DNA of 64,000 nt from Terebella lapidaria (Eukaryota > Annelida > Polychaeta > Terebellida > Terebellidae): contig OX424555.1 in the NCBI GenBank assembly GCA_949152475.1, positions 59,935,977 to 59,999,976 of the forward strand, read 5' to 3'. The first letter of the stretch is position 1. Every line of letters starts with the position of its first letter. The notes under the pieces were generated by a model. It ran no database searches. It saw only the letters and a program-made list of their open reading frames with translations, and was not told where the DNA came from. This document shows, in pieces, positions 1-11,258 of the stretch. The position numbers and the translations under genes were made by a program.

Positions 1-1713
1 GTACTTCAGAGACAACTAGTTTATTACCGAAGTGAGCTCATTCATAGAGGTCTGAAATATCGAGCCAAACGGCAGCCTAAATTTTAGCATTCTTCTATTT
101 CCTCGGCGGAAACTTCGAGATTATACAGTAAAAACTTCTTGGTGTCAATTATTCAGAAAATCACGGTTGCCACGGTCCAGACAAATTCAAATGACGTCAC
201 GAAACTGTGTATAGAATTCACCAACAAAATGGGCCGTTTTGATGAAAAAAAAATGGTTGACAGACAGATTGGCTCGAGTTTGAATGTTGTTTATGGTTAC
301 TCATATTTGGCGCAGGACACACTCCAAACCGATCATTCCATAGACAAACTTAAAGTACTACATGAATAATAAATTCAGTCAATTCCAAAGGAGTTTTGTG
401 GGTCTGGCACATATCGAAACCGGCAAAGAAAATCTAAATATATGGATAACAAGCTACATGATAGTACTGTAGGAATGAAAAGGTTAAGAATACGTCCGGG
501 AGACATGCCTTATGACACTCATTGTTAATATGGCAATTATCGAACTCACTGCTATATTATGATTTGTATTATTGAATAATTTGCAATTATATGTATTGAG
601 TCAGAGAGTGTTTTGATAAGGTGGTTACCACATACATCTTGTTTGCATGCGTTTCCGTGAGAACGGTGAATGCCGGCAACACATCCACCCAAATCGCGTC
701 CCTGAGGTGACTCCCTCCTATCCAACGATAGGCTACTCATGACAAATTGTCCGTACAGCTGTACTTTAATTTTTTCGGCCCTTTATTCCCAAACCAGATA
801 TCTCGTGGACGTTGCTATTATCCTTAATAGATTCTATTACATCAGCCCGTAAAAAATGTCACTGGCCTTGGCAGACGGACCGGCCACATTTTCTACTCCC
901 GCTGTATATCACACAGACGTCCCTGATGTCTGATATGAGACGTTGTTTATCTACAGTTCACAGATACTAATAATCAGGCGAAGCCCGCACAAATCGTACA
1001 ACGTATGTCCACCGTGGAATCGCGCATTGCCCGTTACTGCGGAGACATCGCAACCGGAAATAGTTCAATTTACTAAGAATATAGTAGTACCGTGCGAAGC
1101 CCGGAAATCTTTCCCAAAATGGAGTTGAAAGTTACTTTTAATGGATATATCATATGTTCATAATCACATCAGTCAATGGGCAGTAGATTTACTACTTTAT
1201 TTGTCATGACATGTTGGAATGGTGATATGATGTCATGTTATGATCCTGTCAATAATGTCATGATTTGTCATCATAATTATCATGTCTGTGGTACATATAA
1301 TCCACTAAGCTTGGATTTTACATTGTAATCAACATATATGTCTCAATGAATCGAATAATATAGTGGTCGTTATTGTTAAAACATTGCATGAAATATCACA
1401 TAGAAATAGTGGAAATGTTTGGAAAATTATTTGTGTTCATCTTGTGATGATAAGGAAAAACTACATGTACTGTACATAAACGTGATGATTATAGTGAGGA
1501 GGAAGGGTTCCGTTGTTTTTTGTAATGTTGAAATGTGGAATGAGTGTAGATACGGTTGCATTATGCAAGAGCATCATGAGTACCCCGCATCACACGGATA
1601 CATGTGCCCGCAACGCCTCCGATGGGTTTCTGGGGGTTTGTGTGTCTCCTACCGACACATCCTCCTGTCGCATGAAGATGTATCATTCTATTTTTGTTTG
1701 ACCACTGGTCTAT
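1..1713. other. intergenic or intronic DNA, no gene seen
   Basis: AT-rich sequence without a reading frame that resembles a known protein. Around 1200-1290 there is a patch of short degenerate repeats built on TGTCATGAT. The longest open frames are about 60-118 codons, overlap one another and lack protein-like composition. I see no RNA gene. Confidence 0.6.
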
Positions 1714-1770
1714 TACGGAAGAGGATTAGGGCCACCAAACTAAAAGTTTTTTTTTCTATTTGTCGACTTA

Positions 1771-1986
1771 CGTAACTCGATATATCGACTTACTATCTCG
1801 ATAAATCGAGATATTATCTCGATATATCGACTTATTATCTCGATAAATCGAGATATTATCTCGATAAATCGACTTATTTATCTCGATAAATCGACTTATT
1901 TATCTCGATAAATCGAGTTAATTATCTCGATAAATCGACTTATTATCTCGATAAATCGAGTTAGTTATCTCGATAAATCGACTTAT
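1771..1986. repeat. subterminal tandem repeat of the TIR element, left arm
   Basis: About a dozen degenerate copies of an 18-20 bp motif of the form TCTCGATAAATCGACTTAT stand in tandem. The motif is nearly self-complementary around CGATAAATCG. The matching right arm (2481-2575) carries only about four copies in inverted orientation, so copy number has expanded on the left or shrunk on the right. Confidence 0.85.
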
Positions 1987-2480
1987 GTCTTAAGCATTTA
2001 AAGTTCAAGTAAACTGGAAATATGGAAATATGGAAATATGCTTAGAGTCACATTATTTATATTGGACACTATATTGAGTAGGCTTATATGATCGACCATT
2101 ATGACGTTAAATATCGTCAGAACAAACTACCGAAATAAAAACTATACTGAAGTTATTATATCATATCTCTTCAAAGGATGCAATATGTTCATGAATGAAA
2201 TTGGTATAATTGTTTTCTTTTTTAAATTATTTAGCTAGTAAACATGGAATGATGTATATTCGTAACGTTATCTGGAACGGCTTCTTCAATTGGATAGCTT
2301 GGTATTATTTCAGTGATAAATGTAACGACTGTTAAACGCCATATAATTTTCAATATGAGTAAATCAGTATATATTCTTTATCCTATCGTTTCCGAAGTAA
2401 CCAATGAAGTGGTATATGGCTTGCCTATATTACGGTCGATGTATTTCATTTTACTTGTACTTTAAATGTCTGAGCCATAA

Positions 2481-2575
2481 GTCGATTTATCGAGATACGT
2501 AAGTCGATTTATCGAGATATGTAAGTCGATTTATCGAGATACGTAAGTCGATTTATCGAGTTACGTAAGTCGACA
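2481..2575. repeat. subterminal tandem repeat of the TIR element, right arm
   Basis: Four copies of AAGTCGATTTATCGAGATACGT-like sequence, inverted relative to the left-arm array at 1771-1986. The arms can pair into a long foldback structure. Confidence 0.8.
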
Positions 2576-2622
2576 AATAGAAAACAAAACTTTTAGTTTG
2601 GTGGCCCTAATCCTCTTCCGTA

Positions 2623-5600
2623 GGTCTATACTTGTTTAGTTATATTTATTTCATTGTGATACAGTGTACACATGACATTGAACTGACCTGTATAATAAAG
2701 TTATTTCGAACATCATGTGGAATTGAGATACTAATGTTCACAGAAATATACTGGAGGAATATATTCCTAGACGAGGATTTTACTCTTCTTTACTTTTTTA
2801 ACTCTTTTATTTTAAAAATCCGTTGACTGGATTATCGAATTTATTGAGGCAAGTATACAGACTATTGACCTGGGACTAAAGTATCAGACACTTAGGCCTC
2901 ATTTCAGTATGGTTCCAATCGTGTGATCGTGTGACACAATCATGTCAGAAAGTTGAACGGATACGACGCTTACAAATCATGCAAATTGGGGTGTTTTTTC
3001 TTCAAATGTGTTCGATATTGGTTAATCGTGGTTTCCATCTTGCAACAGTGAGTGCTGGAGTAACTAACTGAACGCCGGTGTGCGTACCCTTCACCACTTG
3101 ACCCATTGATCGGCCAAAAAAAATCTAGGCTGTAATACAGCCTGAGCAGCATTTCCTCAGACGTGCACACATAATGTCTAGAATATGGTGTGTCGTTCAA
3201 GAAAAAAAGGTCACGGCATTCAAGAAAGCTCCCAGAAGTGCCCTGTTGCACATGCTGAAGGATGTTGTGGCGAGGCCCAGTCTCGAAAGGGAGGTGGGAG
3301 AGTTACAGGATGCAGCCGCAACACCTGAGCACGCAGTTGACAATCTGTCGGTATGTTCGATTGTCTCAGTTTCGGATTCATTCCGCTACGCTGGACGTAG
3401 GAGTGGTGGAGACACCGTCTAGAGACAAGCTTCTTGGAAATACGGTGGTAAAGCTAAAAGGTGCAACCAGGGATGCTGTCTCAATTAACTGCGAAACGCT
3501 TCTCGTTTTCTCAACACGTCGGGAAATGTCCTTTGCATGTGTCCGTAATGTTTCAGCGTGCAAAGGCAAATCATATCAACGACAATAATTTGTTAGGGGG
3601 GTCGAGATTTTCATTCCCGTGATTATTTCATTTTTTAGGCACACATTTTACTTTCGTCTGTTTTTGGTTCAATACTACACAACGCTTGTGTACTGTCTCA
3701 CATACGAAGACAAACTGGACCGTTTATTGCCATAGTTGAATTTTGGCAAGTAAGGGATTCCCAAAAGCGCAATGCATCTCTATTCTTTCGTGGCGTCATG
3801 GGTGTACTTTAAAGAAATATGATCGCGTGTTTGTTGACATCAATCGAATACACTGAAGCGACATATATTTTCAACCGGAAGACTGCAACCATTGCCCCCA
3901 AAAGAAGATAAATTGTTAGTGGTTTTACCCAGCTTATATCCTGATATCGGGTTTGAGGGTGATTTGTTCTGAAATCCCAGAATTCCACGACCAAGGGCCA
4001 CGGACCCCATCTGCGAGAGTAATGATGCCCATAAATCCAGGCCAGTTGCAGATGTCATTTGTCATCGCTATGTCCCCTTGATTGTGGCTCACCAAAATTA
4101 CCCGATTATTTATTTACAAGGAGATTATACAAGGGAAGAAAAATACAAGTGGAAACACGCCCAAATGAGGGTCAACGACTATTTTATGGGGCGAAATATA
4201 ACTATTACTTGAAGAAAGGACTAAAGCACATGCCATGTGATATAGCGGTTCATTCACGACCTGTCTTCTGGCAGAATATGCTCCATCTGTTCAGAGCGTA
4301 CGAGTGGACACGAGGTCAGATATACTGTTGTCACATTTGCTAAGGTACAAGGTCAAGCCACGTTAATTTGTACGATTAGGCGCCACAACTAGGGAGTGTC
4401 ACCGAGCAGACTGGTTTATTATCTACCTATTTCTGTGCCAGGAGAAAATCCGCTTGAACTTTGGAACTGAATATAGAATAACAAGCAGATTAACATTCCT
4501 GGACACTTTGTTCGACATTGTTACTGATTATTCAAAACTTGCATTGGGTTATTGGTATTAATTAGAATGAAACGCAATTGTATCCATTTACAATGACAAT
4601 GAAACCGGTTATACCATTCGTCACTGATTCTATTTTAGAATAGTGCCATCAATGGCAAAGCCTAAAATATCATGAGTCTATGCATACGCCTTTCAAAACC
4701 AGCCTCATCATTGAAGAGAGAACTGACAACAATGACTCATGGAGATCTGACAACAAGACGAAGACTGTGGATGGGAAGGTATGAAGTATGAAGTGATCCC
4801 TGTTTGGCAGTCGCTATGAGCTGACAGTCCCGATTAGTCCCAATCACGCAAGTGTGAAAACGATTATGGATTATGTAAGTAACATTTGCGTCTCCAAGTC
4901 AAGTAAGCAGACAGTAACAGTCTTAGCAAATTAGCCGAGTACTCTGTAGCTGTTAACACTTTCTGGCGGGTCCTGTGCCAAATGGGGGACATAAATCCTT
5001 CATCCATACAAATTTCTTGCCTTATGTGTTGTAGTCTTAACGGGACGTAATACTTAAGAGTTCTAGTAGAGTTTGGGGAAGTTATGATTTGAAGATACCC
5101 GACAAAGAGTATAATAACTGGGGGCCCTGCATAATTCTATTATGATGTATTGAAGTACATTGACGACACGTGATGACCAGTTGGTGATATAGTGCCGCAA
5201 TTTCCGCCCTTGTCCTGGGCAGGTCGCAAACAAGCTCGCAATGTAGTATAAGTAGAAAGTAGTAGGTCGCGTCTCTATCCAGGGGCACCTGCCCTTACAC
5301 ACTAGATACATGATTGGACATACTGCAGTGCAGTAACTGGACACTGACCGTTTTTGTCTCGTATTTTGAAACTCGCGTGGCGAAATTTATTCAGTGACTT
5401 CGCTTTGCGTGCAACAGTAATTATTTTGTGCATATTGTGCAGATTATGTATGTTGTATATAGATGAGAGCTAGTCTCCTATATAGCATTAGGTAAAACAA
5501 ATATTGGTAATATTCAAGGCGAACATTGTGAAAACGTCTCGCATTTAATATTCCAGTACATGATCTTGTGACATTTTAGTCCTCGTAACAATCATGATGA

Positions 5601-8284
5601 TAGTTACTGCCACTCTAGGAGTCCGGTTGATACGTTAGTCTATGTGAATAACGAAATGTCACACACACATAAACCCTTTGTTGCATTAAATATTTTATTA
5701 GTTGCGTGTACAGGTAACGCTACAATTGTTATTTTATTGTCGCAATTCGATGCCTTGTCAATGAAAGTCAAGAGAGTACAAAACTATAAAATAGTCAAAT
5801 GCGATTATGACATTAGCCATTTTCTGAAAAGATAGATACACACCAGACATTTAGATTCCCCCGTCCTACAATATTTTATATGTAGCATTTATGGGGGATC
5901 CATGTCCATCACGCAGATTTTTATGTTACGCCATACTTAATAATATTATCGTACATTTGTGAACAGGTTTTTGCAGCTTAGTTATGTTTGTGTATCTCCC
6001 AAATTCAGCAATAACGTTGCATAATATATGTTTTTCTGTAGTATTTAGTTTTGTATGAGATATTCCGTTCACATAAAAGAACATTACGTGGACATCAATC
6101 ATATCTGGCTATATTTAACGTAAGACAAAATATTTTATGTAAATAGGATGGAGTAGATGGTGCAATACACTCGCATTATGTCAAAATTCATGTGAATATT
6201 ATCTTCTTGATGAGGTTGCCTGCAAATTTTCCTCGCATTATTCTAAGCCTACCCGGGAATATTTTCGAAATCATAGATAATCTTTTGTTTATGTTTCAGC
6301 CGACCAAAAAAAACCCCGGGGAAGGTCATTACATAAGACAGATATAATATCAACATGCTGCCAAAGCGTATCGCAATCTATTGCGTCTGAAAAATAAATG
6401 GATCGGCGCTGAGCGCCTGGAAAGCCATTAATACTGGTACCGCCTATTCCAGGTAGCCAATTTTAGGAAGGCGTACACTTGGCAATCGTGATCTCTCTCC
6501 AGCGTCTGCATCTCCGGTTCAATCTCGACGGAAGGGGTCACAGTCGTCAAGTATCCGAGTCCAAGTCGCCTGCTCTAAATCTAACGTCGAGTCAGTTCTC
6601 TTTCAGGGGAGGCAATGTCGCTATAAAGCAAATTTTCACAAGGATTGTATCAATTCCGCCGTGGTTGCTTCGCCGAAACAATCAGTTTGTCAGCATCAGT
6701 CAAAAGAAAGAAGAAGCGAGAATCGTGTGGAAGTGGATTTAATGACCTGTCGAGACTTTGACCATATGAAGCGACAACTCATCACTATTTCAGTGCAGAG
6801 GAAAGACGACCCAAGAACGCAACACTAACCGGGGGTCAACTTGCAAAGAGGGCGTTCAATATTTTCGTAAGCGAAAGTCCCCTTTCCTGATCTCATGAAT
6901 GCATGCAAGCAATACAACCACGTGCATCACGCCCTGGCGGTCACAACGTGCTATTCAATAGTCAACGACAATTTATATAACCATGATAAACTACCACCTT
7001 ATGTAACTCTAATTACAAGAACCCCGAATTATAGAAGAGCAACTTGATCACTAACACCATGACCCATGAGCGACATTCCAGCTATTTGTCGATGGTGCGT
7101 TACTGACTTTAATTGAGGTGACCTTCCGATGACAATTGTCGTACTCACTCGTATTACGACCTACGATACGCTATTGACTGGTGACACACGAGTGTTCTGA
7201 ATCAGCGACTCTTGAGCGCCATACTCTAATCAACATTTTGCTATGCCAAGAGAATAAAGGTCACACATATCACTCTTCCAGAAGCGTTATCTCATATGCG
7301 GTACTGAATCACGTGCGGGTCATCGAACTGGGCATTCATTCCAAATCACAATCTTATAATTGAGAATTGAATGATTTCCCATGTGTCAATGGAAAGATCA
7401 AATGAACTGAAAATTAGCAGTCGAAGCCGTAATACACATAACAATTTCCACGGCGACATTCACGACGATTTGGCCTAGATATTTTGCAAAAGTAGGGCGT
7501 ACTTTTTGGAATAAGAAAAAAAAAACCTTCACAACAAGCAAATGATCTGTTGGATTTGGGACGTTCGTAATATAATACCGGCCTGCCTTTTGTCTTCCAT
7601 TTTATTTGATACATTGGACACATTCACAGAGTAATACCACATGGATTCATTCTGTGTCCCTTTTATCACGATACGGACCTGCAGTAATCGAGAGTGTCAG
7701 GTCGTAAAACTCAACCATGCAATGACCTCAGCGCATGCCATCGGATACGAAAACGCTTTGCCATGCGCCAATAATAATTCGGATATTAATGCACAATAAG
7801 CTGGTCAATGGAATGCCTTTGATAAGACCATATAATGCGCACTGCTTCTCTGTTGAAAGCCTGCAAACGGGGGCATAGTGTTGTTGGTGGTCAGCCATTA
7901 AGGGTGGACAAATGACTATCGATGCTTGGATTACGGAAACTTTACGCTTGGAGGGACAGCAACAGCTGTTCTAAGATACTATTGGCCCATTTCCGTTGTT
8001 ACAAAGTGCAGACAAATATTTGGGGACAAAGGATTTTTTGCACTAAGATACCCCATGGCAATAGTTCGACAGCGCGAGTTTTATGCGTGATTTCGTGGTC
8101 GTATTTTACGTTCATGACTTGACTAGAATTCCACTGGTATTAGATTTCTCGGCGTTTAAAATCGATCCGTTAGTGCACTCCATCAGGTGATCATGTTATC
8201 ATAATATAGTCTACACATGTGTGGTTTCTACGAAAGAGCATTGATACGAGCACAAGTACAGGGCCCCCACAACTGGCAGCAAAT
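2623..8284. other. 5.7 kb without a recognisable gene
   Basis: No frame here resembles a protein family I know. Three stretches are slightly more open than the rest: 3174-3590 on +, 4059-4343 on + (about 94 codons) and 6479-6742 on + (about 87 codons). None has a recognisable motif or convincing splice-site context. On - at 2970-3060 a short stretch ends in a Cys..His..His pattern loosely like a BED finger, too weak to call. No tRNA or rRNA signature was seen. Confidence 0.5.
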
Positions 8285-9560
8285 AAATGTTTATCTCGAA
8301 ATTAATTATCTTGAATTTGAAAGTCCACATTAGTCGACGAAGTCTTTGTCTCGACATTAGGCTCGTTACATCGAGTTCAGATATCGTCATCTCGATATTG
8401 AAGAAGGTATCTTAAATTTAAAATTCGTTGTCTGCGAGCTAATTTCGATATCTTGAATTCAAAATTTGTTATCTCATTTGAAGTCGTTATAACGAAAATA
8501 ATTATTATTATCTCAGAGCACAATGGAAATATTATGTGCGTTCGATGAAAAACTGAATTATACATTAGCGGGATACAGTAGTTTGATCCTGCGTCAGTAT
8601 CTTCTTTGGTTCAAAACTTACATTTTTGTCAAACACCAAGCTGTAGAGGCCAAATGAAAACTCATCGATACATTGGGTTTATGAAAAACTGATATGGGCA
8701 ATAGGGCTGTAAAATATCATAGGGCAATGAAATATTCGTAAATAAGGCGTCGTCGGGAATAAACCTATTATCGCCCACTTTATAACAACGTCAACAACTG
8801 CTGAAATAGCATGTCTCAAGTCAAATAAATTTTGAGAAAGCACAATGCTGGAATAACATGTCTTAAGTCGAATAACTTCAGATAAAGCACAAAGCAGGTC
8901 TTCGTGTGCCAAAATTCGTTAGAATAATTAACGGGCCTTCTGCCAATAATTTTGCTCGAGCGATGCTTTATTCGAAGTGTCGTTTTTTCATTGCCTCTTC
9001 GAATCTTGTATATGATGTGGAATTGGACAAGTTTTATCTTTTAGAAAAGTGCTTGTATATCTTCATCGTGTATGGATACTTCAATACACTAAAGGCATCG
9101 TTTATATACATAAAATAACCATGTTAAATACACCCCCATGTTAAAAGATAGAGAGGCGTCAGGTACTTATCCCTAGGGCGAATAAATTGATTGCAGTTTC
9201 TCATTTTTCAGTACCTCTACTTCAAAGCCCTATTAAAATAGAATTTGTAAAATCATTGGTAATTATTCCTTCAAATATGGAACACAATACAGAATTGCAA
9301 TTTGGATAGTTAGTTTATTTTATAATACTCCTGAAGTATGTTTAGAATATATTTTCGTTTGACATCTACTTATGTACCGAAAGACTTGTATTCAGCATCA
9401 GAAATCATCAGAGATGGTAATATTAAGTTGCTTTTTTTTAAAACCGGGATAACGAGTTAAAATCGAGATAAGAACTTTTCATTTCGAGATACGAATATAG
9501 TTTTGAGATACAGACTTTTTCATCTTGCGATAACGAACTTAATTACGAGAGAAAGATGTA
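8285..9560. mobile_element. possible decayed foldback element
   Basis: The left part (8285-8520) carries repeated TTATCTCGA/ATATCTTGAATT-like motifs. The right part (9440-9555) carries the inverted form (GGGATAACGAG, ATCGAGATAAG, TTTCGAGATACGAA). The arrangement resembles the TIR element at 1714-2622 but is much more degenerate. No terminal match or target duplication could be fixed. Confidence 0.35.
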
Positions 9561-9579
9561 TGTGTCAACCTTTTACCAC

Positions 9580-10110
9580 TCAAAGAACTAGATTTTGACG
9601 CTGACAATATAATATATAATACATACTTAAGTATGAACCTATTTCCATCAATAAAACCATATTTTGGTGATGCCAATAACAAGCATGAACATGCTAAAAT
9701 ATGAACCTTTTACCGCCAATAAAACCAGATTTTGATGATTACAATAACAAACCCAAAGTACAACATTTTTGGAATAAAAGCAACACCCTCCCAAATATTT
9801 ACAGGCAATGCCTTAAAATATAGGTGTTTCTATTGTACACTTTATGGAACTATTATACAACTACTCAGCAACCTAATAAAACAGTTTAGAATTCCGAATT
9901 AGAACAACCTCATGTAATTTGTTTGACAAATACATATGTTCCGAATCGAAAGCCAAAATGCTATTGACTTCATGGTAGGTGATATATTTAACATGCACCA
10001 GTAGTTTCACCGACTCGGTGGTACAGTGTATGTATCAATATATTACCACCAATAAAACCAGATTTTGAAAATGTCATTAACAAACCTAAAGCACAAAATT
10101 ATTGGGATTA
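9580..10110. repeat. diverged tandem copies of the 364-bp satellite family
   Basis: Segments such as TTACCGCCAATAAAACCAGA (about 9704) and TTACCACCAATAAAACCAGA (about 10042), followed by AACAAACC..ACAA and TTCTATTGTACACTTTATGG, are homologous to the unit of the array at 44853-56168. Two homologous starts lie roughly 340 bp apart, so this is one complete and one or two partial units, old and degenerate. Positions 10008-10020 form a perfect short hairpin (CACCGA-C-TCGGTG), which corresponds to CACCGACTCAGTG in the young array. Confidence 0.75.
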
Positions 10111-11049
10111 ACATAAAAGAGGTCGATCTGAGATTATTATATCTATTGACATTCTGATATTTTCGTTCAGGCACCGGGTTTCTTTGAGGGTAGCACGCCG
10201 GACCAAAGACCACGTAGCCTTGGGTACCGCCAACTCCTCCTGAGCAACAGTCACTCTTCAGCGCGTCATCGTTATTCGATTTGGCCACGAGACAACAGAA
10301 ACTGAGGACAAATTGTAACTTTTTGTCAAGTCCCGTTTTACAGACCACTTCCTTCCCGCTAAGTGGCCATTGCCTTTAATGGGCGGCTAATGAGCGGAGA
10401 TTTTCGTGAGGACCGAGTCTTGATCTCGGTTCTAGAGGAGGGGAGAGATGTGATCCGTGGACTGTCAGTCCCCACGTTTTAATTTCAACACCCACCACCC
10501 ACGTGCCTGATGGGTCGTGGTGGCATTTCTTCTGTCATCGTGGTCGCTCGCTCGCTCGACGAATTTAATGTCATAAGACAATAGCGACGGGGACATTTGG
10601 AAACACTCCAAGCGACTTTGAAGGGTCAGAGTGGGCATAGAAATTGTTTAGAAACCAAAGGGAGCTGACCTGCTCCAACAGTGCTAAAGTGATTTGTGGA
10701 ATTGAGCTGTCTTTACTGGTCTACAGATGTGCAAAACGAGTAGACATGCAAGATACACATATTATTGAGGATAACACATCATATGCTGAGCCATACCCGT
10801 GTATTATATCACATTATACAGCAACAATTTACCGTCTGAAACCTTCCCGTGTGTATTTTGATCTATAGGCAGCCTCCACATAATTGGCAACTAATTTCGA
10901 CTGTGGAAATGATTATCGAAAACATCAGGTGTTTAGGATGCGAGTCCGTGACTAGTTAGTGATTATGGCTGTGCTTACCAGACGGTATCCAGTTGAAATG
11001 ATCGCGTTCTGAAGCTTTGTTCGCTAATTAGATAATCAATTATAGACAG
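10111..11049. other. no gene seen; one cysteine-containing open frame on -
   Basis: Positions 10360 down to 10043 on - are open and more GC-rich than the surroundings. A short stretch has a C-C..CC..C cysteine pattern (CLVAKSNNDDALKSDCCSGG). It has no signal peptide, no clear ATG and no matching splice sites that I could fix, so I do not call a gene. The remainder is anonymous. Confidence 0.4.
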
Positions 11050-11258
11050 GGTTTCAGAAGCATGTGTGATACAACCAATTTTTGGTGATGCCAATAACAA
11101 ACCCAATCTACAACATTTTTTTTAACAAAAACAAACTCTACCAAATATTTACATCCATAATCACATTGGCGTATCAGGTATGAAATATATGTGCTTCTAC
11201 TGTACACTTGATGGAATTGGTATACAACTGCCCGACAGCCCACGAGAACAATACGAAT
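11050..11258. repeat. diverged partial copy of the 364-bp satellite unit
   Basis: The run from about 11075 (TTTTTGGTGATGCCAATAAC) through TGCTTCTACTGTACACTTGA to TATACAACTGCCCGACAGCC matches the satellite unit with many substitutions and small indels. It stops at 11258, exactly where the 3.2-kb repeat starts. Confidence 0.8.

Larger units (their letters stand above)
1714..2622. mobile_element. non-autonomous TIR DNA transposon (MITE-like), 909 bp
   Basis: The two ends are inverted copies: the left begins TACGGAAGAGGATTAGGGCC and the right ends with its reverse complement at 2622. The match continues more than 60 bp inward with only about two mismatches. Both ends are bordered by GGTCTAT (1707-1713 and 2623-2629), a 7-bp target site duplication. 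The inverted match resumes further inside around 1987-2030 and 2440-2480, so the terminal repeats are long. The element has no transposase frame and must have been mobilised in trans. The superfamily cannot be set from the ends alone; a 7-bp duplication is less common than the 8-bp duplication of hAT or the TA of Tc1/mariner. Confidence 0.85.

Noticed and set aside
2970..3251. BED-type zinc finger remnant on - (Cys..His..HLKKKHP-like end)
   Set aside because: Only the tail resembles the motif; the CxxC is not clearly present and no transposase sequence follows.
10008..10021. Resemblance of CACCGACTCGGTGG to the terminal hairpin of a Cas9 tracrRNA
   Set aside because: A 13-14 bp hairpin match by chance; its context is a eukaryotic satellite and no other part of a tracrRNA is present.
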